A stretch of DNA of 64,000 bases from Pokkaliibacter sp. MBI-7 (GCF_029846635.1 NZ_JARVTG010000001.1:4241001-4305000), one strand, 5' to 3'. Shown: positions 26,094 to 33,676, counted from the stretch's first letter. Numbers and translations: made by a program. The notes: generated from the sequence alone by a model not told the origin.

Positions 26094-26426
26094 ATGTCAG
26101 ACCTAAACTTATTACCTAAACACCTTGCTGACAAATCAATCTCAGAGCAAGAGATTGTGCTTCCGATAGCTGAAGCCATTGAGGCAATCGATATATTGGA
26201 ATCTCAGGGCTATCTAGTGCTCGGCTGGGAAGGGTGGGTCAAATCAAAGAGTGGCATTATTGGTCATCAAAATGCTCCTCAAGGCACAATTAGCCTAGAG
26301 GGTTTATCAGTAGCAAGCGCGGCTCAATTTTGCCGAGAATCCATAAAAACTGAGGTAACACAGTGGCTTCTATCGAGTTTTGAAGCAAAAGATGAAATGT
26401 ATATATGCATTACTGTTAAAGCCTAA
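26094..26426 (+). CDS. Cassette 5: small hypothetical protein, possibly immunity-like
   Basis: 110 residues starting seven bases after the attC box. The pattern GYLVLGWEGWVKSKSG with IEAIDILESQG before it and CITVKA at the end vaguely recalls small immunity proteins of polymorphic toxins (Imm40-like). I cannot confirm this. The stop TAA lies within the following attC 5' box (GCCTAAC). Confidence 0.6.
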   Translation: MSDLNLLPKHLADKSISEQEIVLPIAEAIEAIDILESQGYLVLGWEGWVKSKSGIIGHQNAPQGTISLEGLSVASAAQFCRESIKTEVTQWLLSSFEAKDEMYICITVKA

Positions 26427-26480
26427 CCCATCCATCAAGCGGGGCGCGCTAAAGTGCACCCCTTATATCAAACGTTAGAA
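26421..26480 (+). other. attC site E (after cassette 5)
   Basis: 5' box GCCTAAC (26421-26427), 3' box GTTAGAA (26474-26480), central GGGGCGCGCTAAAGTGCACCCC near-palindrome. It is the shortest clear site. Confidence 0.75.
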
Positions 26481-26489
26481 GGACTCAAC

Positions 26490-26846
26490 ATGATTCTACA
26501 TGCGACAGTCAGTGCATCACCGCATGATCCCTTCCACGAAATGGCCTTAATTTACCGCTTGGATAAGTCCAAGGATTATTGTTTCTCGCTAACTCGAAGA
26601 CCGGATTCAAGTGAAATAGAAATCATGGTTGTGGATCAAGTAAACGAAAAAATCGACACTCTTGCGGTCGATCTTTATATGAACAAAATACAGGAAAAGA
26701 TCCATCCAGAACAAGCCAATAAATTGGATGGACATGAAAAATACATTATTGAATTTCAGGTTGACGATCTTGAGTTCAAAAATATATCGGCTGCCCTTGA
26801 AAAAATCTTTGATGGCAAACTTGGGCTAACAGTACATGACTTCTAG
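26490..26846 (+). CDS. Cassette 6: small hypothetical protein
   Basis: 118 residues from the ATG at 26490 with GAAGGA seven bases upstream; the ribosome site is part of the attC box of the previous site. The chain alternates short strands and helices (MILHATVSASPHDPFHEMAL; YIIEFQVDDLEFKNISAALEKIF) and is acidic. No family recognised. The stop TAG overlaps the degenerate 5' box of the next attC. Confidence 0.6.
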   Translation: MILHATVSASPHDPFHEMALIYRLDKSKDYCFSLTRRPDSSEIEIMVVDQVNEKIDTLAVDLYMNKIQEKIHPEQANKLDGHEKYIIEFQVDDLEFKNISAALEKIFDGKLGLTVHDF

Positions 26847-26906
26847 CTAGTGGTTCAAATCGCTCGCTGGGACGGACTAAAGCCCGCCCCTTAACCAAAC
26901 GTTAGC
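26840..26906 (+). other. attC site F (after cassette 6), degenerate
   Basis: 5' box CTTCTAGC has lost the canonical AAC; inner arms TGGTTCAAA and TTAACCAAA still pair; 3' box GTTAGCT (26900-26906). Confidence 0.65.
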
Positions 26907-26910
26907 TATC

Positions 26911-27336
26911 ATGGATAATTCAGTGCAGAGAGAGAAATTCGCGGCGGTTGGTAGTGCGATTCTGTTGGGGTTGGCAATCCTTATCTTACCCAATCAATTT
27001 TTGTTTTCTAAGACTATGCCAAATTCATTCTGGACCGAGTATTTTCCACGTCCTTTCGGTGCAGGTTGGTTCATCACTTTCGTTGTTTTGTGTCCAGTTT
27101 GTTGGCTTAATAAGTCAGTAGTTGGTGCTGTTAAAAGCTCAATATTAGGTGTTGTACTATCGATTTTTATTGCAGTTCCAATTGCACTGATCATTATCGG
27201 TGGCAAGTTATCGTCTAATAATTTGTTAAGTCAGTACGTGTGGGTTGGTATTACTTGCTATCCACCTTTAATTCTGCAAGCTGTTTTGCGGTGGCTATTT
27301 TGTATTTATACGAAAAAATGGCTAAAAAGGCCATGA
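26911..27336 (+). CDS. Cassette 7: small integral membrane protein
   Basis: 141 residues with about four membrane segments (GSAILLGLAILILPNQFLF; GAGWFITFVVLCPVCWL; SSILGVVLSIFIAVPIALIII; YVWVGITCYPPLILQAVL) and a basic C-terminus. No family recognised. Small membrane proteins are frequent among integron cassettes. Its stop lies in a weak attC-like repeat. Confidence 0.65.
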   Translation: MDNSVQREKFAAVGSAILLGLAILILPNQFLFSKTMPNSFWTEYFPRPFGAGWFITFVVLCPVCWLNKSVVGAVKSSILGVVLSIFIAVPIALIIIGGKLSSNNLLSQYVWVGITCYPPLILQAVLRWLFCIYTKKWLKRP

Positions 27337-27386
27337 ACGTTAGGGTATTTCATGCCCTGGACCTCGCTACGCTCGGCCCGTTATGG
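27331..27386 (+). other. attC-like site G (after cassette 7), weak
   Basis: CCATGAACG (27331-27339) pairs with CGTTATGG (27379-27386) with one unpaired G. An internal GTTAGGG (27339-27345) looks like another box, so this may be the scar of a lost cassette. Confidence 0.45.
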
Positions 27387-27456
27387 TGGCGTTATGGTGG
27401 CGTTATGGTGGCGTTATGGTGGCGTTATGGTGGCGTTATGGGGGCGTTATGGGGGC
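27380..27456 (+). repeat. Seven tandem 11-bp repeats of an attC 3' box
   Basis: Five copies of GTTATGGTGGC (from 27380) followed by two copies of GTTATGGGGGC (27435-27456), with no spacer. The unit begins with the attC core GTTATGG, and its complement CCCCATAAC appears at the other end of the cassette (27867-27875). The repeats lie just upstream of the CdiI-like gene. Confidence 0.9.
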
Positions 27457-27470
27457 AAGGGAATACTGTG

Positions 27471-27863
27471 ATGGATCTCACCAAATCTATTGAAGAATTA
27501 GAAGGCGAGTTTTGGCCTCCGCCGAAATTAGAGTCCCATGTGGCCGTGGAAAGCCACCGGCTGAGAAAGGTGCCGCTAGTAAACCTGACAGTAGAAGATC
27601 TGCGACTACTCGTGGGACAACGTGTGGGCTTGGAATATACCGTTCCGCTTGCCATGGATCGATTGGAGGAAAATCCATTAGCTGCTGGTGCAATGTACCG
27701 GGGGGATCTATTGACCAACGTCTTGAAGTTGCCGGAGAGTTTCTGGCAACTACACCCAGAACTGAATAATCGATTGGTCGAGGTAAAATTGGAACTGGAA
27801 GCATTAGCCGAGACTATAGCGAAAGAATTATTACCCTCAATCTCCACATTCGAGTTTCGGTGA
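27471..27863 (+). CDS. Cassette 8: CdiI-type contact-dependent inhibition immunity protein
   Basis: 130 residues from the ATG at 27471 with AAGGGAA upstream. DLTKSIEELEGEFWPPPK, HRLRKVPLVNLTVEDLRLLV, VPLAMDRLEENPLAAGAMY and GDLLTNVLKLPESFW match the CdiI_2 immunity family. Members bind and neutralise a cognate CdiA C-terminal toxin delivered by neighbouring cells. No cdiA or cdiB gene is in the window, so this is an orphan immunity gene. An in-frame upstream extension through the tandem repeats is open but not credible. Confidence 0.82.
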   Translation: MDLTKSIEELEGEFWPPPKLESHVAVESHRLRKVPLVNLTVEDLRLLVGQRVGLEYTVPLAMDRLEENPLAAGAMYRGDLLTNVLKLPESFWQLHPELNNRLVEVKLELEALAETIAKELLPSISTFEFR

Positions 27864-27867
27864 ATGC

Positions 27868-27951
27868 CCCATAACCAAGCGGTCAACGGGACCGCTTTTC
27901 CGCTCCGCCTTGGCTCTGCTCCAAAGCGGCTCGTTACCAGTGGCGTTAGGC
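27868..27951 (+). other. attC site H (after cassette 8)
   Basis: 5' box CCCATAAC (27868-27875), 3' box GTTAGGC (27945-27951), with imperfectly paired inner arms AAGCGGTCAACG and CGTTACCAGTGGC. Confidence 0.75.
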
Positions 27952-27967
27952 TGAAAAATAAAAATTT

Positions 27968-28294
27968 ATGCCCATAACTAATGATCAAATACTTACTCGA
28001 ACCGAAGCAGCGCTTGCTGCCATAAAGTCGTCATATGGCACCGACGAAGGCGAGAACGGAACGACTCTGTTTGTAGTTCACCATATTGAGGAGATTGGGG
28101 CAGAGTATTGGAAAAAGCATTTGGGCTCTTCAAAACCCAAACCTCGTCAGATTCTTAATCTGTTAGTACTTCGCAGCCACTGGGATGACGACAACGTTTT
28201 TGACTTTACGTTACCCGATGATGTTACGGATTACGTAATATCCGTCAGGTTCAATAAAGCTGGTGCAATAAAAGAAATAACCATGGAAGGCTAA
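27968..28294 (+). CDS. Cassette 9: small protein resembling DUF2004
   Basis: 108 residues. The C-terminal half FDFTLPDDVTDYVISVRF followed by AGAIKEITMEG resembles the DUF2004 pattern, found among immunity-like and uncharacterised proteins. The N-terminal half is helical (RTEAALAAIKSSYG). The match is by memory and tentative. The cassette is bounded by GTTAGGCT (27945) and AGCCTAAC (28325). Confidence 0.6.
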   Translation: MPITNDQILTRTEAALAAIKSSYGTDEGENGTTLFVVHHIEEIGAEYWKKHLGSSKPKPRQILNLLVLRSHWDDDNVFDFTLPDDVTDYVISVRFNKAGAIKEITMEG

Positions 28295-28324
28295 GGGTAG
28301 CTATAAATTAATATGAACCAGCAA

Positions 28325-28389
28325 AGCCTAACAATTACAAGTAAAGAGATTGTCGCACGCTGCGCATGTGCCAACCCCTGTTTTAGGCG
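28325..28389 (+). other. attC site I (after cassette 9), degenerate 3' box
   Basis: 5' box AGCCTAAC (28325-28332), which matches the GTTAGGCT leading the cassette. The 3' end reads GTTTTAGGCG instead of GTTAGGC. Confidence 0.6.
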
Positions 28390-28430
28390 TGTGTGCCAGG
28401 CATGGAATTTAACTAGCGAAGAGAAAGTCC

Positions 28431-28589
28431 TTGTACCCTTTTAAACTCCAAAAAAATTATGGGAGTCTTATACAGGTTCAGGACTTTGAGGGTGAGCAAG
28501 ACGACGCTGAATTATTAAAGCTAATGAAGTATATCCCTACATTTGACCATGTTGTGGATGTAAGACGTATTGAGAAAAAACTGGAGTGA
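28431..28589 (+). CDS. Possible 52-residue gene or gene remnant
   Basis: A frame from TTG giving YPFKLQKNYGSLIQVQDFEG, then an acidic helical stretch ending DVVDVRRIEKKLE before TGA (VVDV approximates the segment HVVDVRRIE). Codon use looks coding, but there is no clear ribosome site, so it may be the 3' part of a truncated cassette gene. Confidence 0.3.
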   Translation: MYPFKLQKNYGSLIQVQDFEGEQDDAELLKLMKYIPTFDHVVDVRRIEKKLE

Positions 28590-28693
28590 AGGAATATAGT
28601 GCGCTTTCGCACTTTGCCTTTTTTTATCCGTAGTGCGATTCTTATGGTTTTGGTTAGAGTCTTTATTCCGAGTTATCCAAGGACAGTAGATAA

Positions 28694-28945
28694 ATGAAAA
28701 ATTCAGAAGAGCTTTATCTGGTTCATGTGCCTGCTCTCGTTGCTGTTCTTTTAAGCAAAGAGAAAGAAAAGGGTGCTCCACTCACAGAAGCTGAAGTGCA
28801 GGAAATCACCAATAACTCAGAATGTATTGCCATGCCGCTGTATGCCAAAAGGGAAGTCGAGGAGTCCAGAGGGTATGTGGACATCAATCCTGAAAACTGT
28901 TGGGCAGAGTGGTTGGTCGCCAGAGCAGCGTTGAATCGTTCCTAA
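28694..28945 (+). CDS. Cassette 10: small hypothetical protein
   Basis: 83 residues with AAGGA nine bases before the ATG. KNSEELYLVHVPALVAVLL followed by EVQEITNNSECIAMPLYAKR and a C-terminal NPENCWAEWLVARAAL. No family recognised. The stop TAA lies in CCTAAC, followed after five bases by GTTAGAAGG, probably the collapsed end of the array. Confidence 0.6.
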   Translation: MKNSEELYLVHVPALVAVLLSKEKEKGAPLTEAEVQEITNNSECIAMPLYAKREVEESRGYVDINPENCWAEWLVARAALNRS

Positions 28946-28960
28946 CTTATCGTTAGAAGG
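28941..28960 (+). other. Collapsed attC remnant at the right end of the array
   Basis: CCTAAC (28941-28946) and GTTAGAAGG (28952-28960) are only five bases apart, so most of the attC arm is deleted. From here base composition returns to that of the core genome. Confidence 0.4.
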
Positions 28961-29152
28961 GTAGAGGCTGTTCATAGTTCAGTATCACAGGGCCGCCTTT
29001 CCCTTGACCCGAAAGCAATTCCCTTCCTACACTCGTCGCCGTTTTGCCAGCAGGATGCGGCACTTCCCGAAGGATCGGCATTCTGCTTCCCTATTTTTCT
29101 GCTTCCAATTCCGCTTTATGGATAGCTCTGGCTGCATGGATGATGCCTGCCT

Positions 29153-30661
29153 ATGTTGCATATTTCCTTTAAGGATCAGACCGGCGCGTTGCTGGTGCTG
29201 GTTGATTCTCCCAGCCGTGTTTCCGGCTTGGCTCGCGCCCCCTCGGCGCGCCTGACGAACTTGCCTGATCTGGCAGGTCAGTCCCTGTCACAGGCGCTGA
29301 GCCATATTGGCAGCCGCGCTGCGCAAAGTGGCAATGTTGTACAGATGGGGCAGGCTGCTGCCGAAGCGGTCGATCAGGGCAAATTGCATCTGTTTTTTCT
29401 TTCGCAGGGTAATGCGCCCAAAGGTCATGGCCGTGGGTATGCCGCTATCACCCTCAAGGACAAGCCACTACCGGCGGTGGTGGGGCCGGGCTGTTTTGCC
29501 AGCAGCAAGGTCGGCGGCTATGAGCCTGATATGACGCCGGGACCAGCGGTTGCCATCAGCACGGTGCCGGGAGCACTGGGCATGACAGGCCGCTCCATGC
29601 CGATACAGAGCACGCTGGTTGATGGCGTCAATGTGCTTTTTGCTTCGTCTTCCAGCGCTGTTGATCCAATGGATAGCTTGCTTGAGCTGGCGACACAGTT
29701 AAGCCCCTACAGTCAGGCGCTGAGTAAAGGCAGCGGCGTTATCAGTGGCTTATCTCAGGCTGCCGATGCATTGAAGAACGGTAACTTCGGTGATGCCCTG
29801 CTGGGTGCGGCTCAGGCCGTGCTGAATATGGCCAATAAGCTGCCCAAGCCTGAACTGATTGCTGTAGCGGGGAGCCAGCACGACAACAGCTCAGGCAACA
29901 AGATGATGTTTATCGGTCAGGCGGTACGTGAACTGGCTGAGTTTAAACGCTATCAGCCCGCCATGACGCGAACACTGGTGGTGTTTACGCCGTCTTACAA
30001 TGAAACCATGCTTATAAAAGCCCGCGACTCTGCAAAGATGTATGAAGCGGGCTTTGTCACCGTGTCGAACGCGGCAGAACTGATTCGCTACCTGAACTCC
30101 GGGCAGGATCGACAGCAAGCGCCTATTCAGCAACTGTCTCTTTTCAGCCACGGCGTACCGCAGCGTATTGCCTTTGGCTACGACCTGTCGGTGGACCGTC
30201 AGTTATCACTGGATGTGCTGAACTACAGCCAGATTTCACCTCAGGCCTTTTCTCCCTCTGCTCATATCGACAGCTACGCCTGCCGAACGGGGATGGGCAA
30301 CCTGCCAGACTACAAGTTTGAAGAGGCCGTGCAGTTCTTCCCGCAAACCAATGAGAGCCTGGCGCAGTTGCTGGCTAACCATCTGAGCATTCCAGTGCGC
30401 GCCTTTATTCGTCGCTCGGACTACAAAAATACCTGGGGCACCATGGAAGAGCGGCAACTGGGTAAAGTCTGTTCACTGAGTGATAACGCTATGCCCAGCG
30501 AAGAGTGGTGCACGAGGTGGCAGCAATTAGAGGCTGAGCGACAGAACAACCATAAGGGCAGCAATTTTACCTATCAGAATGTAGGTGCTACTAACCCTGT
30601 GATTTCAGGTAGTACCCCTGTTGGTATTCCCGGAGGGCATTATGAATTTTTACCGCAATAA
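29153..30661 (+). CDS. Putative caspase-like (clan CD) toxin or effector
   Basis: 502 residues, not assigned to a named family. The C-terminal half has LSLFSHGVPQRIAFGYDLSV with His333 and HIDSYACRTGMG with Cys377, the histidine and cysteine arrangement and spacing of caspase-like peptidases. Residues about 90-260 are Gly/Ala/Ser-rich (GPGCFASSKVGGYEPDM; SQALSKGSGVISGLSQAADA), with no signal peptide. The start is uncertain: the ATG at 29153 has no good ribosome site, but a stop lies 12 bases upstream. It overlaps the next gene by 20 bases. The overlapping membrane-anchored partner and adjacent orphan immunity cassettes suggest an antibacterial toxin-immunity pair (inference). Confidence 0.6.
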   Translation: MLHISFKDQTGALLVLVDSPSRVSGLARAPSARLTNLPDLAGQSLSQALSHIGSRAAQSGNVVQMGQAAAEAVDQGKLHLFFLSQGNAPKGHGRGYAAITLKDKPLPAVVGPGCFASSKVGGYEPDMTPGPAVAISTVPGALGMTGRSMPIQSTLVDGVNVLFASSSSAVDPMDSLLELATQLSPYSQALSKGSGVISGLSQAADALKNGNFGDALLGAAQAVLNMANKLPKPELIAVAGSQHDNSSGNKMMFIGQAVRELAEFKRYQPAMTRTLVVFTPSYNETMLIKARDSAKMYEAGFVTVSNAAELIRYLNSGQDRQQAPIQQLSLFSHGVPQRIAFGYDLSVDRQLSLDVLNYSQISPQAFSPSAHIDSYACRTGMGNLPDYKFEEAVQFFPQTNESLAQLLANHLSIPVRAFIRRSDYKNTWGTMEERQLGKVCSLSDNAMPSEEWCTRWQQLEAERQNNHKGSNFTYQNVGATNPVISGSTPVGIPGGHYEFLPQ

Positions 30662-31223
30662 AGGTTTCTGGATTGGCAGTGCTCTCGTACTTCCCGTGTT
30701 TTTAGCTGTAAGCAATTATGGATACAAGATAATGACAAGCGTATACAACACTGACTTTGGCAATGGCTTAGTGATCTATGCGGATGACTATGTGCGAACC
30801 GGTAAGTGGGTATTTGACTGTGTCTATTCACGTTTAGTAAGTCGTGAGCCACTGCCGGTACCTGCTCAGGGGCTTGCTAGTGCTAAGAAGATTTCACTCA
30901 GTACTAACCTGTCGTCGTCAAACAAGGGGGATACTACAATCGCGGAAGAGGTGATTAACGCTGTCACGAGTACGCCCGGTTGGTACAAAGGATTGCGTTA
31001 TCTTTACTCTGGATTGAGTGAAAGCAGCGACCTTAGATATCACACGTACTATATGATTGCCATTTATCAGGGGCAGCAATGGGCAGTAGAGGTTGACCAG
31101 TCTATTTTTTCTAGCAAAAAGTCAAGCTTCGAGATCAACGCCTTTCCCTATGACCCCGCCACTTATGTGGACTACGCCAAAGCCATGGAAGAAGCCGCCA
31201 GCAGCTGTTCTGTACCGCAGTAA
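30642..31223 (+). CDS. Membrane-anchored partner (candidate immunity) of the caspase-like protein
   Basis: 193 residues from the ATG at 30642 with GGAGG five bases upstream, inside the end of the preceding gene. A single N-terminal hydrophobic helix (FWIGSALVLPVFLAVSNYGY) anchors an extracytoplasmic domain of about 160 residues with two cysteines (FDCVYSRLV; SSCSVPQ at the end) that could form a disulfide. No family recognised. The overlap and topology fit a periplasm-facing immunity protein, but nothing in the sequence proves it. Confidence 0.6.
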   Translation: MNFYRNKGFWIGSALVLPVFLAVSNYGYKIMTSVYNTDFGNGLVIYADDYVRTGKWVFDCVYSRLVSREPLPVPAQGLASAKKISLSTNLSSSNKGDTTIAEEVINAVTSTPGWYKGLRYLYSGLSESSDLRYHTYYMIAIYQGQQWAVEVDQSIFSSKKSSFEINAFPYDPATYVDYAKAMEEAASSCSVPQ

Positions 31224-31525
31224 AGACAGTCCTTTGTGCTCGAAGGTAATACGTAGCTAAAAGGTCGCTGCTGTCTGAGCCGCTACCTGATTCTTTAAAG
31301 CAAAAAAAAGCCGAAGGGTGCGGACGCCCTTCGGCCCAAAGTCCGGCCTGCCCGCACAGGGTGATGAGCCACTGTAGCGGGCACCCCAGCATCTGGGGTC
31401 GGCAGTGATTGGAAACTGCCTGCCGGTTCAGGGTGCGTATTCATCAGGCTGAAGACGTCAATCCTTCCAGCCTGATCCCCCTGGTCACCCTAAATCGTAA
31501 AACGTATTCATAACGCTGTGCTGTG
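31224..31525. other. Intergenic region between convergent genes
   Basis: 302 bases with the terminator of the TRAP operon (31302-31335) and several smaller inverted repeats such as GGCAGT/ACTGCC near 31411. No gene seen. Confidence 0.6.
31302..31335 (-). terminator. Rho-independent terminator of the TRAP operon
   Basis: On the minus strand, stem GCCGAAGGG/CCCTTCGGC with an 8-base loop is followed by eight T. It lies about 190 bases past the dctM stop. Confidence 0.85.
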
Positions 31526-32854
31526 CTACTGCCAGGCAGGCCCGCCCATTACCTGCGGCAGATACAGCGCCACCTGCGGGAACAGCAGCACCGACAGCAG
31601 CACCAGCAGTTGCAGCACGATGAAAGGCACCACGCCGCGATACATATGCTGCAGGGTAATTTCCGGCGGGGTGATGGCGCGCAGATAGAAGATCGACGGT
31701 GCCAGCGGCGGCGTCAGATAGCTGGTCTGCAGAATCACCAGAAAGGCCACGCAGAACCACACTTCATCAAAGCCAAGCAGGCGCACCACGGGCATCGCTA
31801 CCGGGATGATGATCAGCACCACCGACATCATGTCGAGGACAAATCCGGCGAGGAAGGCAATCAGCAGAATCAGCGCCAGAATCGCCCAGGGCGCCAGCCC
31901 CGTGCCCATCAGCATCGCCTGCACAGTAGCCATCCCGCCGGCGGCGAAGAACACTCCGGCAAACATATTGCCGCCCATCACGATCATCAGAATCATCGCC
32001 GAGATGGAGACGGTGCGCTGGCAGGAATCCCACAGCACTGCGAGGGACAGATTGCGATAGCACAGTGCCAGCAATACCGAGCCCAGCGCGCCGCAGGCGG
32101 CGGCTTCGGTAGGAGTCGCCAGACCCAGCAGAATGGTGCCGAGCACGGTAAAGATCAGCGCCGCTGCAGGCAGTAATGCTGTCACCGTCACCTGCAGTTT
32201 TTCCGCTATGGAGAAATGCTCACGGTCAGCCGCCGAGCGCGGGGCCAGTTCAGGCTTGAGATAGGTGATGATGATCACGTACAGCAGGAACAGCACCGCC
32301 ATCATCAGCCCCGGTAACAGCAGGCCACTGAACAGCGAACCGACCGATACGCCAGCCACCGGCCCAAGCACTACTACCGTGATGGAGGGCGGAATGGCCG
32401 TACCGAGCGAGCCGCTGGCACAGATCACCCCGGACAGCAGGCGTTTGTCATAGTGGTGCTTGAGCATGATCGGGATGGCCAGTATGCCGATCACCGCTTC
32501 GGTCGCACCGACCACACCGCTGGCGGCTGCAAAGACGGTCCCCAGCAGAATGGCGCCGACACCAAGGCCACCGGGCAGGTTGGCGGTCCAGACATGGATG
32601 GCGCGGAACAGCCGCTCAGCAATCCCGGCTTTTTCCAGAATGGCGCCCATAAAGATAAACAGTGGCACTGCAGCGAGGATGGCATTGGTGGCGGTTTCCT
32701 CGATCTTGGTCAGCAGCTGATAAGCCGCCACATCACCAAACAGCAGCAGGCCGAAAATGCTCGCCACCAGCATCATGGCAAAGGCGATCTGCACACCGGC
32801 AAAAATGAACAGCATCAACAGCGGGAACATCAACAGCGACAGATACTCACTCAT
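31526..32854 (-). CDS. dctM: TRAP transporter large permease subunit
   Basis: 442 residues and about 12 membrane segments. LVASIFGLLLFGDVAAYQLLTKIE at the start, AAASGVVGATEAVIGILAIPIML and SGSLGTAIPPSITVVVLGPVAGVSVG are the DctM hallmarks. It forms the ion-coupled channel of a TRAP transporter that takes up organic acids delivered by DctP. It overlaps dctQ by four bases (ATGA). The symbol is used in the family sense; the substrate is unknown. Confidence 0.92.
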   Translation of the reverse strand: MSEYLSLLMFPLLMLFIFAGVQIAFAMMLVASIFGLLLFGDVAAYQLLTKIEETATNAILAAVPLFIFMGAILEKAGIAERLFRAIHVWTANLPGGLGVGAILLGTVFAAASGVVGATEAVIGILAIPIMLKHHYDKRLLSGVICASGSLGTAIPPSITVVVLGPVAGVSVGSLFSGLLLPGLMMAVLFLLYVIIITYLKPELAPRSAADREHFSIAEKLQVTVTALLPAAALIFTVLGTILLGLATPTEAAACGALGSVLLALCYRNLSLAVLWDSCQRTVSISAMILMIVMGGNMFAGVFFAAGGMATVQAMLMGTGLAPWAILALILLIAFLAGFVLDMMSVVLIIIPVAMPVVRLLGFDEVWFCVAFLVILQTSYLTPPLAPSIFYLRAITPPEITLQHMYRGVVPFIVLQLLVLLSVLLFPQVALYLPQVMGGPAWQ

Positions 32855-33357
32855 GCTGCGTAGTCCTCTCTGCCCAACGCCTGACGAATGGATTTGATCA
32901 GTTCAGCCAGCACTTGCAGGCTGAACACCAGAAAGCCCGTAAACCACGACAGATAACCTGGCCATAGCACCGGGTTCCAGGCGGATCGACCGGAGCGCTC
33001 GCCACTGCTGAAGGCCTCCATAAAGTAGTGATACAGCTCCAGCGTCAGCCAGCCGCTCAGCGGCAGAAACAGCAGGTAGGCGAGGGTACGCAGTACGCCG
33101 TTGGTGCGTCTGGACAGAGTAAGGGTGATGACATCGACACTGACGTGCTGACCGATGCGCAGGGCATTGGCGATACCCAGCATAAAGATCGCACCCATGA
33201 CCATGTAGCTGACTTCAAAGGCCCACAGAGTCGGGGAGTTGAGCACGTAACGGCTGAACACTTCCGTGACCAGTGCGCCGACCAGCGGCAGGGTGAGTAA
33301 GGCGGCTAGGGCACCGGCAAAGCGGGTGATGGCCTCAATGATTGTGATTAACTTCAT
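32851..33357 (-). CDS. dctQ: TRAP transporter small permease subunit
   Basis: 168 residues, four membrane segments with FSRYVLNSPTLWAFEVSYMVMGAIFMLG and LRIGQHVSVDVIT, typical of DctQ. It pairs with DctM. I chose the ATG at 33357 (MKLITIIEAITRF) over an upstream in-frame start at 33414 that gives a non-membrane, Cys-containing leader. Confidence 0.88.
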   Translation of the reverse strand: MKLITIIEAITRFAGALAALLTLPLVGALVTEVFSRYVLNSPTLWAFEVSYMVMGAIFMLGIANALRIGQHVSVDVITLTLSRRTNGVLRTLAYLLFLPLSGWLTLELYHYFMEAFSSGERSGRSAWNPVLWPGYLSWFTGFLVFSLQVLAELIKSIRQALGREDYAA

Positions 33358-33676
33358 CTTGTTTGCTTCATCGAAGTACCTGAGAAGGCGGCAGCAGACG
33401 GGGGCGCCCGCCACCCCGGCGAGGCTTCTGTGTGTGCAGAGCCACGGCAGGGCGGGTGACGGTATTGCTCTGCCGGGCTGTTGCTTAACAGACCGACAGT
33501 CAGAATGGAGACCCGGCTGTGTCTGCCTGCCAGACGGCTGCGAGGTTGCTCTGTCAATCCGCTAGCGGGACAACTGACATCAACCCGCAAGCGGGATCAC
33601 TGACAAAGCGGGGGAGACGCAGCAGCCGGGTCGGTACCTGTTGCGCGGGTGAGGTCACCCCACCCGCGCAACGGGC
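33358..33676. other. Intercistronic space between dctP and dctQ
   Basis: 319 bases with a strong hairpin (33640-33672) and smaller CCGC/GCGG inverted repeats (around 33560-33595). No gene seen. Its length is unusual inside a TRAP operon. Confidence 0.6.
33640..33672 (-). terminator. Strong stem-loop just downstream of dctP
   Basis: Perfect 12-bp stem GTTGCGCGGGTG/CACCCGCGCAAC with a 9-base loop, four bases after the dctP stop (minus strand). There is no T-run, so it probably stabilises the dctP message or partially reduces dctQM expression. Confidence 0.65.

Larger units (their letters stand above)
28295..28693. other. Decayed part of the cassette array
   Basis: 399 bases holding attC-like site I, one doubtful short frame (28431-28589) and AT-rich sequence with no other gene I can support. 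The attC 3' box here is altered (GTTTTAGGC). Confidence 0.5.
22509..28960 (+). mobile_element. Integron-type gene cassette array without an integrase in view
   Basis: About nine short genes, all on the + strand and AT-rich against a GC-rich background, each followed by a 55-85 base imperfect inverted repeat starting with a (Y)TAAC box and ending with a GTTA(R) box. The 5' GTTAG box of a cassette is complementary to its own 3' box, for example GTTAGGTTGC (25333) with GCAACCTAAC (26016) and GTTAGAGGGC (24199) with GCCCTCTAAC (25262). That is expected of excisable attC-bounded circles. No tyrosine recombinase (IntI) gene is in the window, so this is either a CALIN or the distal end of a larger integron. 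Confidence 0.85.

Noticed and set aside
27240..27863. A 207-residue protein reading through the 11-bp repeats into the CdiI-like gene
   Set aside because: The upstream part overlaps the cassette 7 gene and consists of repeat-derived Trp/Gly/Val runs. The CdiI family begins at the ATG at 27471, which has its own ribosome site.
22235..29152. Prophage or insertion sequence
   Set aside because: No transposase, integrase, capsid or lysis gene is visible; the structure is explained by attC-bounded cassettes.
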